A stretch of 40,464 bases of DNA. It comes from an uncultured Blautia sp. (GTDB taxonomy: Bacteria > Bacillota > Clostridia > Lachnospirales > Lachnospiraceae). Both the position numbers and the translations under genes were made by a program. How positions within the stretch are numbered: position 1 is the stretch's first letter; the number at the start of each line of letters is the position of its first letter. The DNA is taken from positions 1 through 40,464 of the forward strand of contig UQAX01000024.1 in the NCBI GenBank assembly GCA_900539145.1, given 5' to 3'. Under the pieces are notes generated by a model. It had not been told where the DNA came from. It made no database searches and saw only the letters and a program-made list of their open reading frames with translations. Shown here one piece after another: positions 23,943 through 32,311 of the stretch.

Positions 23943-24962
23943 CTAGAACTGACGTAAAAATCTTGTGTCATTTTCATATAATAAACGCATATCGTCGATT
24001 TCATATTTTAAAAGTGCAATACGTTCAAGACCTACGCCAAATGCAAATCCTGTATATTCTTCCGGATCAATTCCACACATTTCCAGAACATGAGGATGTA
24101 CCATACCACAACCTAAAATTTCAATCCAGCCGGAACCTTTACAGAAACGACAGCCCTTGCCTCCACATTTGAAGCAGGAAACGTCTACCTCTGCACTTGG
24201 CTCTGTAAACGGGAAATGATGAGGACGGAATTTTGTTTTTGTCTCCGGTCCGAACAATTCCTTTGCAAACTCTTCTAAAGTTCCCTTTAAATCTGCAAAT
24301 GTAATGTGCTTGTCAATAACCAGCCCTTCTATCTGATGGAAAGATGGAGAATGTGTGGCATCTACTTCGTCAGAGCGGAATACTCTTCCCGGTGCAATCA
24401 TACGAATTGGCAGTTTGCCCTGTTCCATTACTCGCGCCTGTACCGGTGAAGTCTGTGTACGAAGTACAATATTTTTATTTACATAGAAAGTATCCTGTTC
24501 ATCTTTTGCAGGATGTCCTTCCGGAATATTTAATTTTTCAAAATTATACAAATCATATTCTACTTCAGGACCTTCTACTACTTCATAGCCCATACCGATG
24601 AAAATTCTTTCAACTTCTTCCAGAGCAATGGTATTTGGGTGACGATGCCCGATTTCCATTTTCTTTGCAGGAAGTGTTACATCAATCACTTCTTCTTTTA
24701 ACTTTTTCTCTAAAGCTTCTGCTTCTAATTTTGTCTTTGTCTCTTCTAAAAGACCTTCTAACTCAGCTCTTACCTCATTTACCCACTGACCAACTTTTGG
24801 TCTGTCTTCCGGGGCAACATCTTTCATTCCTTTTAAAACTGCAGTTAATTCACCCTTTTTACCTAAAAATGCAACACGCACTTCATTTAACTTATCCAAA
24901 GAATTTGCTTCCTGAATACGCTTTGCAGCTTCTTCCTGAATATGCTGTAATTTTTCTTTCAT
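23943..24962 (-). CDS. pheS: Phenylalanyl-tRNA synthetase alpha subunit
   Basis: The 339-residue catalytic alpha chain. It has an N-terminal coiled coil (about 1-85), then class II motifs: RHPNTIALEEVERIFIGMGY, FRSDEVDATHSPSFHQIEGL (motif 2) and FGVGLERIALLKY (motif 3). A cysteine-rich loop CFKCGGKGCRFCKGSGW, common in this subfamily, may bind zinc. It ends DTRFLRQF as usual. AAAAGGAGAAA precedes the ATG. It is the first gene of the operon pheS-pheT-phosphatase-queA-acyltransferase behind a Phe T-box. Confidence 0.98.
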   Translation of the reverse strand: MKEKLQHIQEEAAKRIQEANSLDKLNEVRVAFLGKKGELTAVLKGMKDVAPEDRPKVGQWVNEVRAELEGLLEETKTKLEAEALEKKLKEEVIDVTLPAKKMEIGHRHPNTIALEEVERIFIGMGYEVVEGPEVEYDLYNFEKLNIPEGHPAKDEQDTFYVNKNIVLRTQTSPVQARVMEQGKLPIRMIAPGRVFRSDEVDATHSPSFHQIEGLVIDKHITFADLKGTLEEFAKELFGPETKTKFRPHHFPFTEPSAEVDVSCFKCGGKGCRFCKGSGWIEILGCGMVHPHVLEMCGIDPEEYTGFAFGVGLERIALLKYEIDDMRLLYENDTRFLRQF

Positions 24963-24998
24963 GACTTTCTCCTTTTATTTCTATATTTAGATGCAAAG

Positions 24999-25262
24999 AA
25001 AAAAACTCCGCCCCTAAAAGGGACGAAGTCATTACAATCTCGCGGTACCACCCTCGTTCCTGTCAAACACATGACAGGCACTCGTATCTGTTTAACGCAC
25101 AGTTACGTCATCTCCTACTTCTGTAACATACAGTTTCAAAAATGCAGCTCCGGTGGGAATTTCAATATCTGTCTGAACTGAGGAAAGCTTACAGCCAATG
25201 ACTTTCCATCTCTGGCAGAAAACAGGTATCTACTGACACTTTCTTTGCTTTTTTCATATCTG
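24999..25262 (-). promoter_or_regulatory. T-box leader (tRNA-Phe, TTC specifier)
   Basis: T-box riboswitch upstream of pheS. The T-box core GGGTGGTACCGCG lies at 25053-25041. The terminator GACTTCGTCCC/GGGGCGGAGT with a run of seven T follows at about 25030-24999. The specifier is read as TTC at 25159-25157, five bases before GGAG, the same geometry as the CTC in the leuS leader. It would raise expression of the whole five-gene operon when Phe-tRNA is uncharged. Confidence 0.93.
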
Positions 25263-25268
25263 CCCTTT

Positions 25269-25297
25269 ATTTTAGCCACTTTCTTATCTGCTGTCAA
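25269..25297 (-). promoter_or_regulatory. Sigma-A promoter of the pheS operon
   Basis: TTGACA (25297-25292), 17 bp, TAAAAT (25274-25269). The TGA in the -35 box is the stop codon of the upstream YihY-family gene. Confidence 0.9.
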
Positions 25298-26205
25298 GAT
25301 TTTCTTTCATCTTCTTTTTCCTCATCCTCATCACTTTGCAAAAGCTGATAGTATTCCTTTTTAATCATCTGAGCAGCCATCTGATGCACCTCCTCGATTT
25401 TCGCCTCAAAATAATGGTTCACCTGTGCGCCCAGCATCACAAACATCATGCAAAAATACAGCCACAGAAGCACTAAGACAATGGTTGTCATACTTCCATA
25501 CATATTTGCAGCGCCATTGTAAAAATCAATATATAAAGAAAAGCCAAAAGAAAAAGCAGACCAGCATACAGCACACAAAAGCGCTCCCGGAAACTGACTT
25601 CTGAAAGTCGCTTTTCGATTGGGAATAAATTTATACATCATCAAAAAGACCACACACAGCGCACTGAGCGTAATCACTACCCTCATACTGATAATCATGG
25701 TTACGATTTTCTCCATAAAGGGAAAATGGCTGCTTAGTTCTCGCTGCAAACTGTTTCCGAACACCTGCAAAGTCAACGTTAAAATAATGGATATGACAAA
25801 CACCAGAGTATAAAACACCGCCCGAATTCTGCTCATGAGAAAATTTCTGGTTTCTTTTACCTGATAAATACTGTTAAATCCTCGTGTCAGCGCCTGTATA
25901 CCCTTTCCTGCCGACCACATGGCAATTACAGCAGAAACAGGCACAACACCCAAAGATTTCTCATAAACTTCATTTACAATGCTCTGTATAAAGGTTTTAA
26001 AATTCTCCGGACACACCTGAAGCAACGCATGAACCACTTCTGCTTTTGTCAAAGGCGTATATTTTACGGAAGTCATTAAAACAAGCATGAAGGGAATAAA
26101 AGAAAGTATGATAAAATATGCCGCCTGTGCCGCATAAGCCGTTACATGACGCTCGTTCATGCTTTTTATAAATTCTTTTGTCGCACCAAGAAAACGCTTC
26201 ACCAT
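25294..26205 (-). CDS. YihY/BrkB family membrane protein
   Basis: A 303-residue integral membrane protein of the YihY family. About six hydrophobic segments are visible, including AAYFIILSFIPFMLVLMTSV, VFYTLVFVISIILTLTL, VVITLSALCVVFLMMYKFI and TTIVLVLLWLYFCMMFVMLG. The family signature around SAGKGIQALTRGFNSIY is present. The cytoplasmic tail is very acidic (SDEDEEKEDERKS). Family members were once called RNase BN by mistake; the real function is unsettled. GGGGGTGAG precedes the ATG by 7 bases. It follows the SpoIID-domain gene by 39 bases. Confidence 0.9.
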   Translation of the reverse strand: MVKRFLGATKEFIKSMNERHVTAYAAQAAYFIILSFIPFMLVLMTSVKYTPLTKAEVVHALLQVCPENFKTFIQSIVNEVYEKSLGVVPVSAVIAMWSAGKGIQALTRGFNSIYQVKETRNFLMSRIRAVFYTLVFVISIILTLTLQVFGNSLQRELSSHFPFMEKIVTMIISMRVVITLSALCVVFLMMYKFIPNRKATFRSQFPGALLCAVCWSAFSFGFSLYIDFYNGAANMYGSMTTIVLVLLWLYFCMMFVMLGAQVNHYFEAKIEEVHQMAAQMIKKEYYQLLQSDEDEEKEDERKS

Positions 26206-26244
26206 ACTCTCACCCCCATCTTCTTAACAATATGAGCCATTGTA

Positions 26245-27675
26245 TCATGGATTTTCCTTCTTGACAACATCCTGCACCTGCCCAAGCTCTACTTCATTAT
26301 AAAAATAGTTCAAAATTTCCTGATAATTTTTTCCCGTGTCTGCCATGCCCTTTGCGCCATTCTGGCTCATGCCAACGCCGTGTCCATAGCCTCCGCCTTT
26401 TATCTGATAACCGGTCCACACACCTGCCGTATCTGTCTGTTCTTCCATTGTAAAATAAGCGCTTGGTAGGAGCTTTCCCCCTTTTACAGAAGAACCGTCC
26501 TGTCGAATAATTTCTGCTCCCAAAGGCGCTAATACAGAACGAATATCATATTCACTATAAAAGCTTTTTGCTCCTTGCTCTGTTTCCACCTTCAGATGCA
26601 GTACCGCATCCCCTTCTCCTTTTTCTACAATTTCCACCCTTTGTACCTCTTTTACTTCCGGCAATAACTGCTGTACATTTTTCAAAATATTTTCTTTGGA
26701 AACAAGAACCTCCCACTGATACCAAGGCTCTTGGGAGTCGTAAGTACAATCCACACTTTTTAGATAAGAGGCAGGAGACGCTGTTTCCCACACCTCGTCG
26801 GTACTGGTTTTTCCGTGAGAAGTGGAGAAATAATATGCCTGAATAGGATTTCCGTCTTTTAAAAGGATTTCTCCTTTTGTTTCCCGCACGGCTTCATTGG
26901 CAGACTCCGCCTCCGCTGTATTTTGATATACCTGATAAGAAACACTGTCATCTACCTGTCCGTGAAGCTGCTCTAATTTTTTGCTTTCAAGCTGTACGCA
27001 GGCATAAGTCCTTGCACACACTGCCTGTGCTTTTAAAGCTTCTTTAGGATAAGAGGACGGCATTTCACTGGGTACAACTCCGCAGAGATAATCCTCCAAA
27101 GGCAGTTCATTGACAAGATGCAGTCCATATTCATCTTCATAAATTTCTAAGCTCCCTTTATAAGAGGGCACACCCTGTCCTCTTTTTAAAGAAGTAAGGG
27201 CAATCCTACATTCCTGATTTTCCGGCAAAAACCTCAGGCTGCCATTTGCAAGTTCTTGGCAGCCTGTTTTCAAAGTTATTTTTTCTCCGGAAGAAAATGT
27301 TTTCTGAATTACACCTTCCGTTTGATAATTCCCCTGAAATTCCAAGGAAACCTCTGAATGGTAATAGCTTTCATAATCATTTGTCATTAAAACCACACGA
27401 ATAGAAGGTTCTTCCATAGCTTCCTCTGGCGCTTCTGCCTCCTGCTGTGGCTGTGACTCTTTCGGAAGTTCCGTTTTTGCACTTGCCCATTCATTCTCCT
27501 TTTGTGCATACTCTCTTAGAATTTCCTTTTCTGTGACCGCTTTCCTTTCTCCTGCTTTTCCGGCACACCATACAATCAAAATTCCTATAAGAGCAATGAG
27601 AATAATCAGGAGCTTCCATTTTAACTTTTCTTTCCAATTCATACTCCTAATATATGCTTTTTCTTCCTTATTCAT
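26245..27675 (-). CDS. SpoIID/LytB domain protein
   Basis: A roughly 476-residue protein with an N-terminal membrane anchor (LLIILIALIGILIVWCAG), a Glu/Ala-rich linker and a SpoIID domain. Family motifs are LVNELPLEDYLCGVVPSEMP, then YPKEALKAQAVCARTYA and, near the C-terminus, YGHGVGMSQNGAKGMA. SpoIID is a lytic transglycosylase cutting glycan strands stripped of stem peptides during engulfment. This protein is longer than typical SpoIID, so a paralogue or sporulation-independent role is possible. The start is uncertain: the ATG at 27675 lacks a ribosome site, and an in-frame ATG at 27642 has AGGAG only 1 base away. The galM terminator sits directly upstream. Confidence 0.85.
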   Translation of the reverse strand: MNKEEKAYIRSMNWKEKLKWKLLIILIALIGILIVWCAGKAGERKAVTEKEILREYAQKENEWASAKTELPKESQPQQEAEAPEEAMEEPSIRVVLMTNDYESYYHSEVSLEFQGNYQTEGVIQKTFSSGEKITLKTGCQELANGSLRFLPENQECRIALTSLKRGQGVPSYKGSLEIYEDEYGLHLVNELPLEDYLCGVVPSEMPSSYPKEALKAQAVCARTYACVQLESKKLEQLHGQVDDSVSYQVYQNTAEAESANEAVRETKGEILLKDGNPIQAYYFSTSHGKTSTDEVWETASPASYLKSVDCTYDSQEPWYQWEVLVSKENILKNVQQLLPEVKEVQRVEIVEKGEGDAVLHLKVETEQGAKSFYSEYDIRSVLAPLGAEIIRQDGSSVKGGKLLPSAYFTMEEQTDTAGVWTGYQIKGGGYGHGVGMSQNGAKGMADTGKNYQEILNYFYNEVELGQVQDVVKKENP

Positions 27676-27684
27676 GCAAAGAGT

Positions 27685-27738
27685 CAAAAAAAGGCTATGA
27701 CATGAGGTTCTTTCGATTGCTTTCTCATGTCATAGCCT
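27685..27738 (-). terminator. Terminator of galM
   Basis: A perfect 15-bp stem, AGGCTATGACATGAG (27692-27706) with CTCATGTCATAGCCT (27724-27738), followed on the minus strand by seven T. It lies immediately before the SpoIID-domain gene. Confidence 0.92.
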
Positions 27739-27748
27739 ATTTTATCTG

Positions 27749-28813
27749 TTATTTTCTCACAGAAAATTTATAAATCGTTGTTGTATCGTATTTTTCTCCT
27801 GCTTTTAATACAGAGCTCTGAAAAGCAGCTTGATTGCAGGCATCCGGATAATACTGTGTTTCCATACAGAAACCTCCCCGTTTACCATATACGCATCCGT
27901 CTTTTCCCTGTTCCTGCTCAATAAAGTTTCCGATATAGAACTGCATCCCCGGTAAATCGGTAAAGACTTCCATAACAATACCGGACTCCTCTGAAAATGC
28001 TTCTGCCGCTTTTTTCATTTCTCCCTTCTCTCTGGACAATGCGTAATTGTGGTCATAACCGCCGCCAAATTTTAACTGGTCAAAATCTGCTTCTACATCC
28101 TGTCCGATTTTCTTTGGCTTTGTGAAATCCATCGGTGTTCCTTCTACCGGCAGGATTTCTCCTGTGGGAATTGCCTGAGAGTCAGATACCGGTGTATATT
28201 CCGGAGCAAAAATCTGTACGGTATGGTTAAGCATTGCTTCTGCCCCTGCATGGTGTCCTGCCAGATTAAAATAGGAATGATTTGTCATATTTACCACGGT
28301 ATCTGCATCTGCGCTTCCCTGATAATGCAAAACAATCTCATTGTCATCTGTCAACTCATAAGTCACATATCCTGTAAAGTTCCCCGGAAATCCCTGATCC
28401 CCGTCAGGACTTAAAATGCAAAAAGTAACTGCATTTTTTTCTTCATCTATCTCTGTTACATTCCATACTCTGGTACGGTACCAGTTTGGACCGCTATGTA
28501 AGTTATTAACATTGTCATTCACTGCAAGAGGATACTCTTTTCCATTGATAGAAAATGCTGCGTTTTTAATACGGTTTCCGTTTCTTCCAATGGTTGCTCC
28601 GAAATGTCCCGGATTTTTATAATATCCCTCAACAGTATCATATCCTAAAGCAACGTCAATTTTATTTCCGTCTTTATTCGGTACTAAAATCTGTACTAAA
28701 GTTGCTCCAAAGTCTGTTACCGTAATTGTCATTTGATTTTTATTTGTAATACTGTATAAAAATACTTCCTGATTGTCCATACTTTTTCCAAAGGACTGTT
28801 TTGTAATACCCAT
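27749..28813 (-). CDS. galM: Aldose 1-epimerase (galactose mutarotase)
   Basis: A 354-residue cytoplasmic enzyme interconverting alpha and beta anomers of galactose and glucose. Motifs are FGATLVQILVPNKDG, ATIGRNGNRIKNAAFSING and NNLHSGPNWYRTRVW, then VVNMTNHSYFNLAGH with the catalytic His. The C-terminal GKRGGFCMETQYYPDACNQ carries the catalytic Glu. Length is typical. GGAGAGGG precedes the ATG by about 5 bases. No other galactose genes are near. Only 38 bases separate it from the 6S RNA terminator, so it may depend on read-through from there. Confidence 0.95.
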   Translation of the reverse strand: MGITKQSFGKSMDNQEVFLYSITNKNQMTITVTDFGATLVQILVPNKDGNKIDVALGYDTVEGYYKNPGHFGATIGRNGNRIKNAAFSINGKEYPLAVNDNVNNLHSGPNWYRTRVWNVTEIDEEKNAVTFCILSPDGDQGFPGNFTGYVTYELTDDNEIVLHYQGSADADTVVNMTNHSYFNLAGHHAGAEAMLNHTVQIFAPEYTPVSDSQAIPTGEILPVEGTPMDFTKPKKIGQDVEADFDQLKFGGGYDHNYALSREKGEMKKAAEAFSEESGIVMEVFTDLPGMQFYIGNFIEQEQGKDGCVYGKRGGFCMETQYYPDACNQAAFQSSVLKAGEKYDTTTIYKFSVRK

Positions 28814-28851
28814 TTTATCCCTCTCCTGTCTCTTGAAGTTTCCTATGAAAT

Positions 28852-29061
28852 AAAAAAATAAGCCCCGAAAGGCTTTTTTTAATCCCAGAGTGCCGTTTCC
28901 TATCTTCTGACTCCTAGCTTATGCTAGGTGGGCAACCGCAACCGACTCGCTGTCTTCCGCTGCGCAATGACGGCTTGACATTAAATCGGCAATATAGGAA
29001 TCCCGTTTAAAGTAATGTAGGTTCAAAATAAATAAGATTATCGCACACCCCAGGATTTCAT
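28852..29061 (-). ncRNA. ssrS: 6S RNA (RNA polymerase regulator)
   Basis: A transcript of about 185 bases plus terminator, with the shape of Firmicutes 6S RNA. The ends pair in a closing stem: AATCCTGGGGTGT near 29057-29043 with GCACTCTGGGATT near 28893-28881. A largely unpaired region follows (about 29040-29000, including TTATTTATTTTGAACC), then a second stem (TTCCTATAT with AGATAGGAA) and an apical CCTAGC/GCTAGG hairpin. It is followed by AAGCC/GGCTT with a T-run. 6S RNA mimics an open promoter and holds sigma-A polymerase. The identity rests on structure and remembered family sequence, not on a covariance search. Confidence 0.8.
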
Positions 29062-29067
29062 ATCATT

Positions 29068-29096
29068 ATTATACTCTAGTATATGAAATTTTTCAA
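29068..29096 (-). promoter_or_regulatory. Sigma-A promoter of the 6S RNA gene
   Basis: TTGAAA (29096-29091), 17 bp, TATAAT (29073-29068). The predicted start near 29061 is at the beginning of the closing stem. Confidence 0.85.
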
Positions 29097-29135
29097 CCAA
29101 AAATACGCAGTTGAAAAGAAAAAAATCAAAAGATT

Positions 29136-29909
29136 TTACGCTCTCTTTTCCACGTAAGCAAGACAGATTTTTCTTACTTCTTCCATACGCTCTTTTGTCT
29201 TTGGATTTGTATAATTCATGCGGTCAATATTATGATTGATATAATCATGCTCCTGGATATATCCAAAGCTGGAAGCAAAATTCAAATCAAAGATAAATGC
29301 CAGATAGGAGATCCACATGTCCAAATGTGTGGTTCTCTCATTTCTTAAAATACTGCGTTCCTCTCGGATTGCTTCCATAATATTATCAGACACTTCCTCT
29401 GTCTCTACGATTTCCTTCGACACATCAAAATGCGCTTCCAGACTTTCTGTTGCTTTCACTCGGAAATTATCCAATTTATCTGCATCTCGGATTAGTTTGC
29501 AATGAAGTAAAATTCGTTCATCTTTCATTTCAGGCAACTGATAAGCAGAATGCCAATAAATGGCTTCCCGAATGATTTCGTCATACTTATCTGTTTCGAT
29601 AAAATCACGGATTTTCCCTTCTTCAAATAACACCTGCACTCCAAACTTGGCATGATCCATAATATTATCATCATAGCTGTTGTATTTCTTTAGCTGCTCA
29701 AATCTTCCGATATCATGTAAAAGCGCTATTAAAAGTGCCAGTTCCCTGTCTTCTTCCGAAATCTTCTCTCTGGTTGTAATATATTCTGCTGCTTTTACCA
29801 CACAAAAGGTATGAACTCTTTTTAACTTAATCTTCTCATCTTTTGCATCATAAGCACTTAAATATTCCTGAAAGCTCTTTCTTGCATATTCTAAATCAAT
29901 TCCTGACAT
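29136..29909 (-). CDS. HD-domain phosphohydrolase
   Basis: A 257-residue soluble protein with a metal-dependent HD fold. The first metal His lies in KRVHTFCVV (H33), the HD pair in ALLHDIGRFEQ (H65, D66), and later metal ligands in AIYWHSAYQLP and IRDADKLDNFR. Such proteins hydrolyse phosphomonoesters or nucleotides; the substrate here is unknown. AGAGGAAAGG precedes the ATG. It starts 14 bases after thrC, so it is the third gene of the sleB-like/thrC/HD operon. Confidence 0.9.
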   Translation of the reverse strand: MSGIDLEYARKSFQEYLSAYDAKDEKIKLKRVHTFCVVKAAEYITTREKISEEDRELALLIALLHDIGRFEQLKKYNSYDDNIMDHAKFGVQVLFEEGKIRDFIETDKYDEIIREAIYWHSAYQLPEMKDERILLHCKLIRDADKLDNFRVKATESLEAHFDVSKEIVETEEVSDNIMEAIREERSILRNERTTHLDMWISYLAFIFDLNFASSFGYIQEHDYINHNIDRMNYTNPKTKERMEEVRKICLAYVEKRA

Positions 29910-29923
29910 TTTACCTTTCCTCT

Positions 29924-31411
29924 TTAAATTCCCAATATTTCCATAACGGTCTCTGCCATCTGTGACACCTGTGCTGTTGTGTTGTGACGAATTTCGGCTG
30001 TACGAATTTCTTCGATTGCCTGAGGCACGGGAATTTTTGCAAGTTCAGATAATTCATCCACTAACTGGAAATCTTCCATATCTTCGTATTTTTTATCTAT
30101 GGCAGTCATGACACTTCTCGTAAATTTGAAGGGACTTGCTGTTGAAGCAATAACCGTCTTTGTATTGTCCTGTGTCTCTTTTTTATATTTTTCATACACA
30201 GCTTTCCCTACGGCTGTATGAGTATCCAGTACATATCCTGTTTCTTCGTATACCTGTCGGATTGTCTGTGCAGTTTCTTCTTCATTGGCATAATTTCCAT
30301 AGAATTCTCGAAGCTTTTCCTTCATTTCTTCTGTAATTTCATATTTGCCCTCTGCCCCTAGCTGCTCCATGAAATTACGGTTTTTCTCTGCATTATTTCC
30401 CGCAATTTTATAAATCAATCGTTCCAGATTGCTGGAAATCAGAATATCCATTGAAGGAGAATTTGTCAAACGGAAATCACGGTTTCTGTCATAGCATCCT
30501 GTTCTAAAAAAGTCATACAGCACCTTATTTTCATTGGAAGCACAGATAAAACGGGCAATAGGAATTCCCATTTCTTTTGCATAATACGCTGCCAGAATAT
30601 TTCCGAAGTTTCCGGTAGGAACTACCACGTTTATCTGTTCATTCTCTTGAATTTCTCCTGCTTCCATCAATCTTAAGTATGCGTATACATAATAGGCAAT
30701 CTGCGGCACAAGGCGTCCGATATTGATAGAGTTTGCAGAAGAAAACTGAAAGCCTGCGCCTGCCAGCTTTTCTTTCATTTCTTTATCATTGAAAATATTT
30801 TTTACACCTGTCTGAGCATCGTCAAAATTACCATAAATTCCCACAACGGCTGTATTTTCTCCCTTTTGTGTAAGCATCTGTTTTTCCTGAACAGGACTTA
30901 CTCCGTCCTTTGGATAGAAGACAATAATGCGTGTTCCCGGCACATCTGCAAATCCTGCCATGGCAGCCTTTCCGGTATCGCCTGACGTAGCTGTCAAAAT
31001 CACGATTTCATTGGTAACACCATTTTTCTTTGCTGCTGTTGTCAGAAGATGAGGCAAAATAGAAAGCGCCATATCTTTAAAAGCAATGGTAGAACCGTGA
31101 AACAGCTCCAGATAATAGGAATTTCCCTTTTTCACCAGCGGAGCAATTTCAGGCGTATCAAACTTGCTGTCGTATGCTTTATTGATGCAGTTTCTCAATT
31201 CTTCTTCTGTAAAATCCGTCAAAAGTCTGCTCATGACCTGATATGCGATTTCCTGATAGCTTTTTCCCAGCAATTCTTTCAAAGGCACGTCTAACGCCGG
31301 AATACTGTCCGGCACAAATAATCCGCCGTCCTCTGCCAGTCCCTTTAAAATAGCCATAGAAGCTGTAATTTTTTCTCCGTTTCCTCTGGTACTTCCATAT
31401 AATACTGCCAT
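29924..31411 (-). CDS. thrC: Threonine synthase
   Basis: A 495-residue PLP enzyme making threonine from O-phosphohomoserine, the longer fold type found in many Clostridia. It starts LYGSTRGNGEKITASMAILK. The PLP lysine is in FHGSTIAFKDMALS (K112), with TATSGDTGKAAMAGF and VVPTGNFGNILAAYYAKEMG binding cofactor phosphate. GGAAG precedes the ATG by 7 bases. It lies between the SleB-type gene and the HD-domain gene. No threonine T-box or leader is visible because it is inside the operon. Confidence 0.97.
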   Translation of the reverse strand: MAVLYGSTRGNGEKITASMAILKGLAEDGGLFVPDSIPALDVPLKELLGKSYQEIAYQVMSRLLTDFTEEELRNCINKAYDSKFDTPEIAPLVKKGNSYYLELFHGSTIAFKDMALSILPHLLTTAAKKNGVTNEIVILTATSGDTGKAAMAGFADVPGTRIIVFYPKDGVSPVQEKQMLTQKGENTAVVGIYGNFDDAQTGVKNIFNDKEMKEKLAGAGFQFSSANSINIGRLVPQIAYYVYAYLRLMEAGEIQENEQINVVVPTGNFGNILAAYYAKEMGIPIARFICASNENKVLYDFFRTGCYDRNRDFRLTNSPSMDILISSNLERLIYKIAGNNAEKNRNFMEQLGAEGKYEITEEMKEKLREFYGNYANEEETAQTIRQVYEETGYVLDTHTAVGKAVYEKYKKETQDNTKTVIASTASPFKFTRSVMTAIDKKYEDMEDFQLVDELSELAKIPVPQAIEEIRTAEIRHNTTAQVSQMAETVMEILGI

Positions 31412-31426
31412 TTCTTTCTTCCTTTC

Positions 31427-32146
31427 TTATGGATATGTATAAAAATCGTGGACACCGTGTTTGAATAAAAATTTCAAATCCTTTTTAAACCACTGCACAT
31501 TGCTTTTATCAGCATAAGCTTCTTCCATAAAGAACAATGCGCCCTTGGAATAATCTTCTCCGTCTATTGCCCGATTTACTGCCTCTCTCGTTTCCTCTGA
31601 AACGGTGACCGTATGAATTCTGCCGTCTGCCGTAGGAGAAAACTGGGGACTTCCTGCTACATTTTCCCACACCACCTCTGTAACGGTTGAAGGAAAATCA
31701 GGACTTTTCATTCTGTTAAAAATAACATTTGCCACCAGAATTTTCCCTTTTATATCTTCTCCTCCGGCTTCTGCTTCTACAATTTTAAGAAGAGTATTAT
31801 AGTCCTCATCAGACATGACCAGCTTATTTTCCGTAAAACCAATGGATTTCTCTTTTAAGCGCTTTACTTCCTCAGCCCCTTGATTTCCAAAATCCAAGCG
31901 AGACTGAATTTCTCTTTTTCCCATTCGCTGTCCTACCAGAACCACTTCAAAAGAAGTTCCTATTCTCTTTACTGCTTTTTGGGTATTCTGGCTGATTGCA
32001 ACGCCTTGAATAATAGATTTCAAGCCTTCCTCACGTACCTGTATTTCTTCCTTGGCACTTACCTGTTGAGACGAAAACATGATTGTCATCATCAGCACTG
32101 CAACGGCTGCTAATCTTGCCTTTTTCTGTCTGCCCTTTTTATTCAT
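31427..32146 (-). CDS. SleB-type cell wall hydrolase
   Basis: A 239-residue exported protein with a signal peptide: basic start MNKKGRQKKAR, hydrophobic core LAAVAVLMMTIMF, and likely cleavage after QQVSA (31). The mature C-terminal half is a Hydrolase_2 (SleB-like) domain: LLKIVEAEAGGEDIKGKILV with the catalytic Glu, ANVIFNRMKSPDFPSTV, then GSPQFSPTADGRI and HDFYTY at the end. SleB cuts spore-cortex glycan during germination; this protein lacks the N-terminal peptidoglycan-binding domain of true SleB. The ATG at 32146 has GGGAAG upstream; a longer TTG start is less likely. Confidence 0.9.
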   Translation of the reverse strand: MNKKGRQKKARLAAVAVLMMTIMFSSQQVSAKEEIQVREEGLKSIIQGVAISQNTQKAVKRIGTSFEVVLVGQRMGKREIQSRLDFGNQGAEEVKRLKEKSIGFTENKLVMSDEDYNTLLKIVEAEAGGEDIKGKILVANVIFNRMKSPDFPSTVTEVVWENVAGSPQFSPTADGRIHTVTVSEETREAVNRAIDGEDYSKGALFFMEEAYADKSNVQWFKKDLKFLFKHGVHDFYTYP

Positions 32147-32202
32147 AAATCTTCCCTTTAGTAAGTCCTTATTTTCTCTCGTAAAACATCTCACTAAAAT
32201 GG

Positions 32203-32232
32203 ATTATAAGCGACACTTTACCGGAAAGTCAA
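32203..32232 (-). promoter_or_regulatory. Sigma-A promoter of the sleB-like/thrC/HD operon
   Basis: TTGACT (32232-32227), 18 bp, TATAAT (32208-32203). The 115-base gap to leuA also holds a short tandem repeat (AATAATGGGA twice) but no clear leuA terminator. Confidence 0.75.
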
Positions 32233-32311
32233 GTTATCTCAAGCTTCTTTAGGTGTTTTGCACGATTTTATCCCATTATTCTCCCATTATTTTTATGTAT
32301 ATTGTATAAAT

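Noticed and set aside
24344..24964. Leu-rich plus-strand open frames across pheS
   Set aside because: Antisense shadows of pheS; the Leu/Pro-rich composition comes from reading Glu/Lys-rich coding DNA backwards.
27640..27745. SigmaE-type sporulation promoter before the SpoIID-domain gene
   Set aside because: A GTCATA-like -35 inside the terminator stem has no -10 partner at an acceptable distance.
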